Positions 15,395 to 22,548 of a stretch of DNA of 31,187 bases are shown in pieces (position 1 is the stretch's first letter; each line of letters starts with the position of its first letter). Under the pieces are notes generated by a model. The model worked only from the letters and a program-made list of their open reading frames with translations. It did not search any database and had not been told where the DNA came from. A program made the translations under genes and the position numbers. This DNA comes from a virus: the IMG/VR virus record IMGVR_UViG_3300042988_001961, positions 1 through 31,187 of that record; one strand, 5' to 3'.

Positions 15395-17122
15395 ATGGCT
15401 AAGCTTTGCCATCTCTCAATCCAAAACTTCCGCTCGATACAAATGTTGTCGTGGGCTCCGTCCGCTGGCATTAACTGTTTGATCGGGCCAGGTGATAGCG
15501 GAAAATCGACCATCCTTGATGCGATAGATCTGTGTCTTGGTGCACGTCGCAGCGTCGCTTTCGGCGACACGGATTTCCACAATCTAGACGTTACCCAGCC
15601 CATTGTCATATTGGCTACTCTTGACGGTTTGCCTGACCAGCTTTTGAATCTTGATGTTTATGGCGATTTCTTGCGGGGGTTCAATCCGGATACGGGGCAG
15701 GTAGAGGATGAGCCAAGGAGTGGCATTTCGACTGTTTTGACGCTTTGTCTTACTGTGGCGGCAGATCTTGAACCTGTATGGAGTCTATATTCAGAGCGCG
15801 CCCAACGTGATGGAATAGAGCGCAGCCTAGCGTGGAAAGATCGTGCATTGCTTGCCCCAGCTCGCATTGGTAGTTTCGCGAACAGTAATTTGTCGTGGTC
15901 ACGCAATTCGGTACTCAATCGTCTGACGGAAGACCGAGCAGAATTAGGACCGCAGCTTGCTGCTGCGGCTCGACAGGCGCGAGCCAATTTTGGCGACAAG
16001 GCTGATGCTCAGCTTTCTGAGGCCCTGGCAACTGTGACCGTCGTGGCCAATAGATTAGGCGTTCCTGTTGGTGCATCTGCGCGCGCATTACTTGATGCGC
16101 ACTCGGTATCAATTGGCGATGGCGCTATAGCACTGCATAACGAAGCTGGGATACCCCTGCGCTCCCTTGGGACAGGATCATCGCGGCTGCTTGTCGCTGG
16201 TCTACAGCGCGAGGCTACGGAGTCGGCGTCAATTGCGCTTGTCGATGAAGTTGAGTATGGACTTGAGCCTCATCGCCTTGCGAGGTTATTAGACTCGCTT
16301 GGCGCAAAAGATGATGGCGAATCGCTGCAAACTTTCATGACAAGTCATTCTCCTGTCGCCTTACGGGAGTTGACCGCAGACCAAGTGTTTGTCGTGCGTG
16401 CACACCTTGATCGGCACCGAGTACGTCGAGTTGGGGCGGTAGACGATATTCAAGGGATGTTACGTAAGAATGCTGAAGCGTTTTTGGCAAAGTCTATTGT
16501 TGTATGTGAGGGCGCATCTGAAGTTGGATTTGGGCGAGGTCTTGATAATTACTGGAGCAGTAAGGGGCATATCTCATTTTTTGCTCTGGGAGGGGCCTAC
16601 GTGGATACCGGAGGTAGTGATCCGGATCGGTGTTTTGAGCAGGGCAGTGCACTTTTGAAAATCGGATATCGCGTGTTGGTCCTAGCTGACGCTGATAAGC
16701 CGCCTACCGCTGATGTGGTTCAAGCGTTTCACAATTCCGGTGGTGCATCTGTCACTTGGCGCCAGGGGCGTGCTCTTGAAGATGAGCTATTCCATAGTCT
16801 TTCAGACGTTGGTATTGATGCGTTACTTAATAAAGCCATTGATAACTTAGGTCGCGATTTGGTCGATGATCACATCAAGTCGAAGTCTGGTGGACAGGTG
16901 GACTTGAGTGACATTGAGTTAGAGCGAATTTTTGATGCATACACAGATGAGACCAAGACCTTGCTCGCGATCTCGTCTAAGACTAAAGGTAATGGCTGGT
17001 TCAAATCAATAACGGGATTTCAAGAAGTCGCAAATGACATTGTGGGGCCACATCTAGCTGAAGCTGATACGGACTTTCAAGTGTTGATCAATAACTTCCA
17101 AAATTGGATTCATGCCGCCTGA
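15395..17122 (+). CDS. OLD-family ATPase-TOPRIM nuclease, GajA-like
   Basis: A 575-residue protein. Residues 1-340 are an SMC-like ATPase: Walker A GPGDSGKST (31-39), signature-like LGTGSSRLL (258-266), Walker B SIALVDEVEYGLEP (279-292) and the TSHSP switch (316-320). Residues about 365-460 are a TOPRIM domain with Glu372 (VVCEGASE) and the Asp432/Asp434 pair (VLVLADADKPP). Size and domain order match Gabija GajA (about 580 residues) and class 2 OLD nucleases, which nick or cut phage DNA when nucleotide levels fall. The partner helicase starts 11 bases before its stop. Start ATG 15395 follows GGAG by 8 bases. Whether the system belongs to the prophage or the host is not settled. Confidence 0.87.
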   Translation: MAKLCHLSIQNFRSIQMLSWAPSAGINCLIGPGDSGKSTILDAIDLCLGARRSVAFGDTDFHNLDVTQPIVILATLDGLPDQLLNLDVYGDFLRGFNPDTGQVEDEPRSGISTVLTLCLTVAADLEPVWSLYSERAQRDGIERSLAWKDRALLAPARIGSFANSNLSWSRNSVLNRLTEDRAELGPQLAAAARQARANFGDKADAQLSEALATVTVVANRLGVPVGASARALLDAHSVSIGDGAIALHNEAGIPLRSLGTGSSRLLVAGLQREATESASIALVDEVEYGLEPHRLARLLDSLGAKDDGESLQTFMTSHSPVALRELTADQVFVVRAHLDRHRVRRVGAVDDIQGMLRKNAEAFLAKSIVVCEGASEVGFGRGLDNYWSSKGHISFFALGGAYVDTGGSDPDRCFEQGSALLKIGYRVLVLADADKPPTADVVQAFHNSGGASVTWRQGRALEDELFHSLSDVGIDALLNKAIDNLGRDLVDDHIKSKSGGQVDLSDIELERIFDAYTDETKTLLAISSKTKGNGWFKSITGFQEVANDIVGPHLAEADTDFQVLINNFQNWIHAA

Positions 17123-18524
17123 GCTCGATCTTTTTTCAGTTGACCGCGGATCTGTAACTGCACCTGCGGGCTGTGGTAAGACGCATCTCATCGCCTATTC
17201 GTTGTCGAAGCACGTTGGCCCCAAGCCTGTCCTTGTGTTGACCCACACGAATGCAGGCGCTGCTGCTTTGCGTCAGCGCATGAAGAAGGCTAGTGTCCAT
17301 TCATCAGTCTTCCGAGTCTCTACGATTGATGGTTTTGCCATGCGTCTTATCGCAATGTTTCCGATGCGTAGCGCCATCGACTTACGTATTCTTGAAATTG
17401 GTGACCCTCGGAACGACTACCCAACAATTCGAAATGCCGCCCTTGCTCTTTTGAAAGCAGGTCATTTATCCATTGCTTTGCGTGCTACATATGCGAGGGT
17501 CATCGTCGACGAATACCAAGACTGCAACCTTCTTCAACACAGCATCATCGATGCGTTGGCTTGTGAGCTGCCAACGGTCGTGCTTGGAGACCCCATGCAG
17601 GCGATCTTTGGTTTTGCGGGTAATCGATTAGTCAATTGGGTTCAAGACGTCGCCACTCGATTCCCCCCCATTGGCGAACTCGAGACACCATGGAGGTGGA
17701 TAAACGCTGGTACTGAGGAACTAGGTCGTTGGTTGCTGCATGCCCGAGCCGAACTGCAGGCCGGTCGTAGCGTTGAGCTGCATACTGCGGTGGCTGGGCT
17801 AGAGTGGGTCCAGTTGGACAGAGCTAATCTTGACGGGGGGCGTCGAAATGCTGCGCATACGCGACTTCAAGATGGAGAGGAGACCGTCCTTATCATTGGT
17901 GATGCTCGCAATCCCCGTGGACGACATCAGTTCACCAGTCAGACGCGTGGAGCCACATCCGTCGAGACAGTTGACCTCGGCGACCTGACCGTCTTCGCTC
18001 GCCGATTTGACCTGACTCGGGCTGACGCTCTTGAGTACTTGGTTAACTTCGCAGGAGACGTCATGACTGGTGTAAGCGCGACAACATATCTTGGTCGTAT
18101 CAAGACGTTGCAAGGCGGACGAGCTAGAAATTCTGCAACGGAGGCTGAAGAGGCTGCTCTGGCTTTTGCCAAGCATCCAACTTTCGGTTCGGCTTTGCAG
18201 GTGTTACAGCAGCTAGAGACGCAGCCAGGGGCGCGTGTTTTTAGACCAGAAATGTTTAATTGTTGCCTGTCTGCCATGCGCTCTGTATCTGGTGAAAAAA
18301 CCTTTTTGGATGCAGTTCTGCAAGCGCGTGAGAGGAATCGCCATCATGGACGCCCTGTTTCGCGTAGAGCGGTTGGGAGCACACTTCTTCTCAAGGGGTT
18401 GGAGGCAGATGTCGCTGTTATCTTGCAACCTGAGCAGATGGACGCATGCAACCTATACGTCGCACTGACTCGCGGTGCCAAACGTGTGTTGATTTGCTCA
18501 GAGCGCAGTGTGCTGAGTCCTTGA
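17112..18524 (+). CDS. UvrD-like superfamily 1 helicase, GajB-like
   Basis: A 470-residue helicase. Motif I APAGCGKTH (17-25), Ia LTHTNAGAAAL (43-53), II VIVDEYQDCN (130-139), III LGDPMQAIFGF (158-168), V LLKGLEADVAV and VI LYVALTRG (about 448-455) are present. It is shorter than UvrD (about 720), as GajB is (about 490). The gene overlaps the OLD-type gene by 11 bases, so both are made together. In Gabija the helicase-like subunit joins GajA in one complex and helps activate defence. Class 2 OLD-UvrD pairs and Gabija share this layout and cannot be parted from sequence alone. Confidence 0.87.
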   Translation: MPPELDLFSVDRGSVTAPAGCGKTHLIAYSLSKHVGPKPVLVLTHTNAGAAALRQRMKKASVHSSVFRVSTIDGFAMRLIAMFPMRSAIDLRILEIGDPRNDYPTIRNAALALLKAGHLSIALRATYARVIVDEYQDCNLLQHSIIDALACELPTVVLGDPMQAIFGFAGNRLVNWVQDVATRFPPIGELETPWRWINAGTEELGRWLLHARAELQAGRSVELHTAVAGLEWVQLDRANLDGGRRNAAHTRLQDGEETVLIIGDARNPRGRHQFTSQTRGATSVETVDLGDLTVFARRFDLTRADALEYLVNFAGDVMTGVSATTYLGRIKTLQGGRARNSATEAEEAALAFAKHPTFGSALQVLQQLETQPGARVFRPEMFNCCLSAMRSVSGEKTFLDAVLQARERNRHHGRPVSRRAVGSTLLLKGLEADVAVILQPEQMDACNLYVALTRGAKRVLICSERSVLSP

Positions 18525-18547
18525 TGAGAGGGCTTTGCATTTTTTTC
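18516..18547 (+). terminator. Weak terminator after the Gabija-like pair
   Basis: AGTCCT (18516-18521) can pair with AGGGCT (18529-18534) with one G-U pair; TTTGCATTTTTTT follows. It overlaps the end of the helicase gene. The stem is short, so efficiency would be modest. Confidence 0.35.
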
Positions 18548-18641
18548 AGCCGTGTAGTTTTATGGAATTCTGTCTAGCTGCAATTGACGGCATGACTGGA
18601 TTCGCGTTACTAACGACGGTCTTTTCTGATCGATCCCAAAC

Positions 18642-19868
18642 ATGCTTACTCCTAGACTGAACTCTGAATCGCGACGGCTTCTTTCGGATTTTCCTGGGGG
18701 ACTCATGGCTCTTTATTCGCCCGCTACGGATAAGCGAGTTTTAGTTGTCAAGTCGTCGAAAGAGATTCTGCTTGCCTCTAAGCTTCGTAAGGAGCTCAAG
18801 GTCTACCTAGTCACTTTTTCCTCTCAAGGTCAGAAAACGCTGGGCCTTGTTACTGCTGTTTTTGACGATCCAGATGAACCGTTATTCATCGGTACACCGC
18901 TCATAGCGGATGGCGCTTGCGAAGACCTGCGTGAAGCCCTGCTTCAACCTGAAATCGATATCCATTTTTTCGATGAACATGGCCGAGAGCTCCTTGGTTA
19001 CAGGGCCTCTGTGACCATGCCACAGGCTACGAGAACCCTATTAGAGACCTCTAGGTTTTTCTCCGGTACTGCCAACCTAATCCGCACGATGTGGGATGGT
19101 TTTGTGACATTCATGGGAGATCGGACGGCGGAGGATGATGAAGCAGCGGTAACCGTGAGCCTTTGTGAATCCATGGTTCCAGAGGACCTGTTCATCATGG
19201 AACTCAGGCCGGACAAAAATGCATTTCATGGCAGCCCAACAGTTCGGCATACCAGTTTGGTTCGACCTGAACCAGGGCAACTTCAAGAGTGGGACATCAT
19301 CGACCTGCTGCAGCGGTCGTTCGAGTCAAGTAGCATTTTTCACGGCCCGTTGAGGCCCGGTGATGGTCATGAAATTGCTGACGTGATTGTTGTTACCGAT
19401 AGTCATATCCTAACGGTACAGGCTAAAGATAGTCCAAATACTGAAGAAATTGCAAATAACAAATTAAGTCGAAAGCGGGCTGCTGCATTAAAAAACTTGA
19501 CTAAGGCACTTGCACAAGTCCGTGGTGCTGTTCGATATTTGCGAAGTACCCCTCAAATTTTGATTAGGTGCGGCGAAAAAGAGTTTGTCTTATCCACAGA
19601 CGGAAAAGCGCTGATCTCCTTGGTCATTAGTAAAGAATTGTTTTCAGATCAATATGACGAATACAGCAAGTTAATTGGAAGTGTCGCCATGGATACTGGA
19701 GTTCCGTGTATCGCGCTTGACTATATGGAGTTCATACAGTTCACCTCGCATGTTGTAGGGGCGGAGCCGTTTTTCGAGGTTCTCTACAGTATTCATACGG
19801 TTGCTCAAGAATGCGGGAGCTACCCAAGACCACGTTTCGGGATCGGGCCAATGACAAACGTTACGTAG
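18642..19868 (+). CDS. Unknown protein with a possible PD-(D/E)xK-like nuclease motif
   Basis: A 408-residue soluble protein. Residues 1-200 are an unknown mixed alpha/beta region. Residues 243-265 read HEIADVIVVTDSHILTVQAK: an Asp (247), a strand turn and then a strand ending Q-x-K (260-262), which resembles the active-site strands of Mrr/NERD-type nucleases, with Gln in place of the usual Glu. A helix with many Lys and Ala follows (KLSRKRAAALKNLTKAL), as in that fold. It stands 117 bases after the Gabija-like pair on the same strand and may be a separate defence gene. The ATG 18642 has no good ribosome site; ATG 18705 is an alternative. Confidence 0.55.
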   Translation: MLTPRLNSESRRLLSDFPGGLMALYSPATDKRVLVVKSSKEILLASKLRKELKVYLVTFSSQGQKTLGLVTAVFDDPDEPLFIGTPLIADGACEDLREALLQPEIDIHFFDEHGRELLGYRASVTMPQATRTLLETSRFFSGTANLIRTMWDGFVTFMGDRTAEDDEAAVTVSLCESMVPEDLFIMELRPDKNAFHGSPTVRHTSLVRPEPGQLQEWDIIDLLQRSFESSSIFHGPLRPGDGHEIADVIVVTDSHILTVQAKDSPNTEEIANNKLSRKRAAALKNLTKALAQVRGAVRYLRSTPQILIRCGEKEFVLSTDGKALISLVISKELFSDQYDEYSKLIGSVAMDTGVPCIALDYMEFIQFTSHVVGAEPFFEVLYSIHTVAQECGSYPRPRFGIGPMTNVT

Positions 19869-20157
19869 AACACGCAAAGAGCCCTGAGCTAAACATGGGA
19901 ATCAGCCGTAACGTTCAACTAACTCTCGTAACCTTTAGCGGATGAGCTCTGTTGGCTGCAGTTTTGCTCTAACAGAGAGTATTCCATTTCGGTTGAAATT
20001 TATTCTCGAAAACTAAGGATGGACACGGGTTCAAATCCAGAATCGCGATGCACAATATTGGTGCAATTTAAACGTTAAGGACCTGCCGTGTATTACCGCG
20101 CATTTACTTTTACTCACTAAGTAGTCGAAATAGCTGGTTAGTTATTTGTCAACCATC
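19869..20157 (+). other. Gene-free stretch between prophage-side cargo and the island
   Basis: No convincing gene on either strand. It holds a 7 bp inverted repeat, CTCTGTT (19947-19953) with AACAGAG (19971-19977), and then the first copy of the island-boundary repeat from 20028. The short segment GGTTCAAATCC at 20028 looks like a tRNA T-arm loop but has no tRNA around it. Confidence 0.6.
20028..20157 (+). repeat. Island-boundary direct repeat, copy A (attL-like)
   Basis: About 130 bp that match 30938-31070 in order: GGTTCAAATCCAG, CACAATATTGGTGCAATT, CGTTAAG, TTACCGCGCATT, ACTAAGTAGTCGAAATAGC (core 20116-20130) and TTGTCAACCA, ending where the HTH module begins at CACCACCA. A weaker copy is at 24885-24979. 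Long direct repeats at the two ends of an 11 kb gene group are what integration leaves behind; the recombinase is not in the window. Confidence 0.65.
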
Positions 20158-20226
20158 CACCACCACACAAAATTGGCCCTACCAAAGGGACAATGGGTAA
20201 TCAAGGGCGACAATAAGTCCCTATGT

Positions 20227-20264
20227 CCCCCAATAATTAACATTATTGGGGGATTTTTATTTTT
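20227..20264 (+). terminator. Strong intrinsic terminator at the left end of module copy 1
   Basis: CCCCCAATAAT (20227-20237) pairs perfectly with ATTATTGGGGG (20242-20252) around a TAAC loop; ATTTTTATTTTT follows. It stops + strand transcripts coming from the left, so it insulates the unit from outside promoters. The second module has the same at 25049. Confidence 0.85.
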
Positions 20265-20402
20265 AAAAGTCGTAATTTTTAGCTAGTTGTTTTTTAAAAA
20301 TTAATTCGAGCTTCTAACGCTCTAAAGTTCATTCTTAGTCAACTGTGACTGGCTATTTGTTCTGAACTTCCCACGTTTTTAAGAAAATCATTTGAAATCA
20401 AC

Positions 20403-20515
20403 AAGTTAGCCTTATGGACGCCCTTTAAGGCTAACTTCTCTAATGAGCAACAAATAGCTCGAACGTAGTGCAGTGCCTTGTGGACGTTTTTGACCTATTT
20501 CGAGCTAGTTGTTGC
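20403..20515. other. Structured non-coding stretch downstream of the HTH pair
   Basis: Two nested symmetry elements: AAGTTAGCCTTA (20403-20414) with TAAGGCTAACTT (20426-20437), a perfect 12 bp pair; and GCAACAAATAGCTCGAA (20447-20463) with TTCGAGCTAGTTGTTGC (20499-20515), 16 of 17 paired. The related AGCTAGTTGTT also occurs at 20281. On the - strand this lies in the 3' end of the HTH transcript and could form stems that stop or protect it. In copy 2 both pairs have uncompensated changes, so protein binding to DNA is also possible. Confidence 0.5.
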
Positions 20516-20895
20516 TATCTGTGAGGTCGAATCAGCGAGTTCTTTTCAAACTCGATGACGTCTTCCAATCTGTACAACACCTTGCTACCCATCTTTGTGT
20601 ACGGGATGCCAATTCCATGTGAGCGCCAGTACTGCAAACGAGAGGATGAGCAATGCCATCGTGACGCCAACATTTGCTCAGTGAGCAAATCTGGATCGGG
20701 TGGTGGTGGCGGTTTTCGTTTGGGCGGATTCACAAGGGCACGAATGGTTGCCTTATCAGGTAGCCATTCTTTGAGTTTGCTTTCGTACTCTGGATGTCTC
20801 AGTAAGTAGTCGAGGTTCATACGAAACACAAAGAGCTTGTCTTCTTGAAGTTTGACTCGGCGTCGTTCATTTATTTCATCTTCGCGCTTGGTCAT
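20515..20895 (-). CDS. Small DNA-binding protein with MerR-type HTH, module copy 1
   Basis: A 126-residue protein. Residues 1-60 are charged and helical; a Pro run follows (KRKPPPPPDPD); residues about 70-121 form a helix-turn-helix of the excisionase/MerR type (LLTEQMLASRWHCSSSRLQY, then WRSHGIGIPYTKMGSKVLYR and a DVIEFEKNSL end). Its ATG overlaps the stop of the 160-residue partner as ATGA. Such proteins act as regulators or as directionality factors for recombination. About 112 of 126 residues match the copy at 25337-25717 by hand count. Confidence 0.75.
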   Translation of the reverse strand: MTKREDEINERRRVKLQEDKLFVFRMNLDYLLRHPEYESKLKEWLPDKATIRALVNPPKRKPPPPPDPDLLTEQMLASRWHCSSSRLQYWRSHGIGIPYTKMGSKVLYRLEDVIEFEKNSLIRPHR

Positions 20896-21374
20896 TCAAC
20901 AACCCTAGAGTTGCGAAATTGAATGGCAGCTTTCATGAGCTCATGAGCGATCGATGTATTTTCAAATGCATACGGAATCTGTGCACTGCCATCACAAAGT
21001 GCGAAAGCCCAATTCCTAACTTCGGCAAAACTAAAGCGAATAAGCTTTTGGACTTTTGTGTGAGGCACTTTAAGTCCCTCTCGGATCTTCATGTTTGCGA
21101 AGATGTACAGAGGCAAGCCAGTGGCTTGGGCGGTTTGTTTCATGGATAGAAGGTCATCGCCGTAGGTTGTATAGATGTCACCTGGTCGTGACGATGTTGA
21201 GTCCCGCATCGATTTGTTTTCGAAGACCATGATCTCATCGATGGGGTAGCGCACGCATTTAGAAAATTTGAGGAAGTGAGGGCCTCGACCATCTGTTCGC
21301 CAGCGCTGTAATGTCTTGGGACTTAGGTCCCAGCGCAGTGCTAATTCGACTTCTGTGAAATATGCTTTTTCCAT
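20892..21374 (-). CDS. Two-HTH DNA-binding protein, module copy 1
   Basis: A 160-residue protein. Residues 5-52 are a MerR/excisionase-type HTH (TEVELALRWDLSPKTLQRWR, with RYPIDEIMVFE closing the wing). Residues about 73-122 look like a second one (LLSMKQTAQATGLPLYIF, then RFSFAEVRNWA). It is the first gene of the pair; the ribosome site AAGGAG lies in an inverted repeat just before ATG. Divergent from the cargo gene at 21623, with 248 bases between. About 149 of 160 residues match the copy at 25714-26196. Role: regulator or recombination accessory factor, by inference. Confidence 0.75.
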   Translation of the reverse strand: MEKAYFTEVELALRWDLSPKTLQRWRTDGRGPHFLKFSKCVRYPIDEIMVFENKSMRDSTSSRPGDIYTTYGDDLLSMKQTAQATGLPLYIFANMKIREGLKVPHTKVQKLIRFSFAEVRNWAFALCDGSAQIPYAFENTSIAHELMKAAIQFRNSRVVE

Positions 21375-21376
21375 TT

Positions 21377-21404
21377 CGTAACTCCTTTTGTTAATGGAGT
21401 TACG
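21377..21404 (-). promoter_or_regulatory. Inverted repeat covering the ribosome site of the HTH pair, copy 1
   Basis: CGTAACTCC (21377-21385) and GGAGTTACG (21396-21404) are perfect 9-base arms with a 10-base spacer. Read on the - strand, the arm next to the ATG contains GGAG of the ribosome site. It may be an operator bound by one of the HTH proteins, or an RNA stem that hides the site. It is fully conserved at 26199-26226. Confidence 0.65.
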
Positions 21405-21622
21405 GATTCAATACGGGATTGGCAGCCTTAGATTCATTCTCTAGATGGCTGTTTCAGGCTGATTGCAATCGCTCAGAGTTGGAACGCGAGTGTCTGCTTT
21501 TCCATGGACTCGCAGTCTAGCCTCTGCTTGCAAGCACCTGAAACTGCTATCAAGTACCTCCGAATACACTCGATTGCTGCGACCCAAGCATTGCAAAACA
21601 AAAACTATGTTCAGGAGGATTA

Positions 21623-22537
21623 ATGAACAGCCTTCGAAACGATATCCCTACGCGCCAGGCGACGGTGGAAAATAGGAGCCTGCTACGAGCCCGCCACCGC
21701 AATTACCGCACCGCCAAGATCACCCAGGGACTGTTGGTTCTGATGTCGATCCTTTTACCTGTCATGGGTGTCTGGATTGGTCCACAGATTCCGGAGATCC
21801 GGCCATACCTTGCCCTAGCCAGCTTGATCTTGCTGGTGATGGACACGGCATTGTTCGACCGGCTCCAGAAGGACCGACTCAAGCGCGGAGCTAAGCTGCA
21901 GGAGCAATTCGACACAGACGTCTTCGACCTGTCCTGGAACCGCTTCGTGACGGGCGCGCCAGTGGAGCATGAAGATGTCCGCAAACTATCAGCTAAGCTG
22001 CTCTCTAAGAAGCGCGAGGCGCACTTCCAAGCCTGGTACGAGGTGAGCATCGGTCGTCTGCCCCTGCACTTGGCTCGACTGATCGGCCAGCGTACTAACA
22101 TCAGCTACGACGCGCGACTCAGACGCAGTTACGGCGGCTGGCTGCTGATGCTCACCCTACTGTTTGGTGTTGCACTGCTGTACATGGGCTTGTACAGGGG
22201 GCTGCTGTTTCCAGATCTCATCATGACTTTGGTTGTACCGTTCCTGCCCGTGTTGACTTGGGCGCTAAAGGAGTACATGCAGCAGTCCAACGCTGCGATT
22301 TCACTAACCAACCTCAACGGCGAGTGGGACAAAATCTGGTCTAAGGCGCTTAGTGGTACCGATGCGGCGGCCCTCACGATTGAATCACGGTCATTGCAGG
22401 ACGCTATTTATCAGCACCGTGAGCGCAGCCCGTTGGTCTTCGACTGGGTCTACTTCGTATTCAGATCTGCGAATGAGGATGAGGCGCATCACGCGGCCGA
22501 GGATCTCGTGCGCAAGGCTGAGAAAGCACTTGATTGA
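21623..22537 (+). CDS. S-4TM-type pore-forming effector of a CBASS-like system
   Basis: A 304-residue protein with four membrane segments in two pairs: about 35-52 and 60-77, then 171-191 and 194-214, with a soluble linker of about 90 residues (KDRLKRGAKLQEQFDTDVFD) and a soluble C-terminal domain. This is the S-4TM pattern known next to cyclic-nucleotide synthases; binding of the signal would open a pore and stop or kill the infected cell. AGGAGG (21613-21618) lies 4 bases before ATG. The CD-NTase gene follows 11 bases after the stop. GC-rich sequence sets it apart from the AT-richer HTH module beside it. Confidence 0.82.
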   Translation: MNSLRNDIPTRQATVENRSLLRARHRNYRTAKITQGLLVLMSILLPVMGVWIGPQIPEIRPYLALASLILLVMDTALFDRLQKDRLKRGAKLQEQFDTDVFDLSWNRFVTGAPVEHEDVRKLSAKLLSKKREAHFQAWYEVSIGRLPLHLARLIGQRTNISYDARLRRSYGGWLLMLTLLFGVALLYMGLYRGLLFPDLIMTLVVPFLPVLTWALKEYMQQSNAAISLTNLNGEWDKIWSKALSGTDAAALTIESRSLQDAIYQHRERSPLVFDWVYFVFRSANEDEAHHAAEDLVRKAEKALD

Positions 22538-22548
22538 GGAGACAAGGC

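Larger units (their letters stand above)
20158..21414. repeat. 1257 bp module, copy 1 (terminator, structured stretch, HTH pair)
   Basis: From CACCACCACACAAAATTGG to GTTACGGATTCAATAC this block matches 24980-26236 at exactly 4822 bases distance, with no net insertion or deletion seen, at roughly 90 percent identity by eye. It contains a + strand terminator, several inverted repeats and two overlapping - strand HTH genes. The match stops sharply at both ends: direct boundary repeat on the left, unrelated cargo leader on the right. Confidence 0.9.

Noticed and set aside
20028-20040. tRNA 3' end (GGTTCAAATCC), also at 30938-30950
   Set aside because: The T-arm stem does not pair fully and no acceptor, anticodon or CCA part is found. 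It may be a relic of a tRNA attachment site but is not a tRNA gene.
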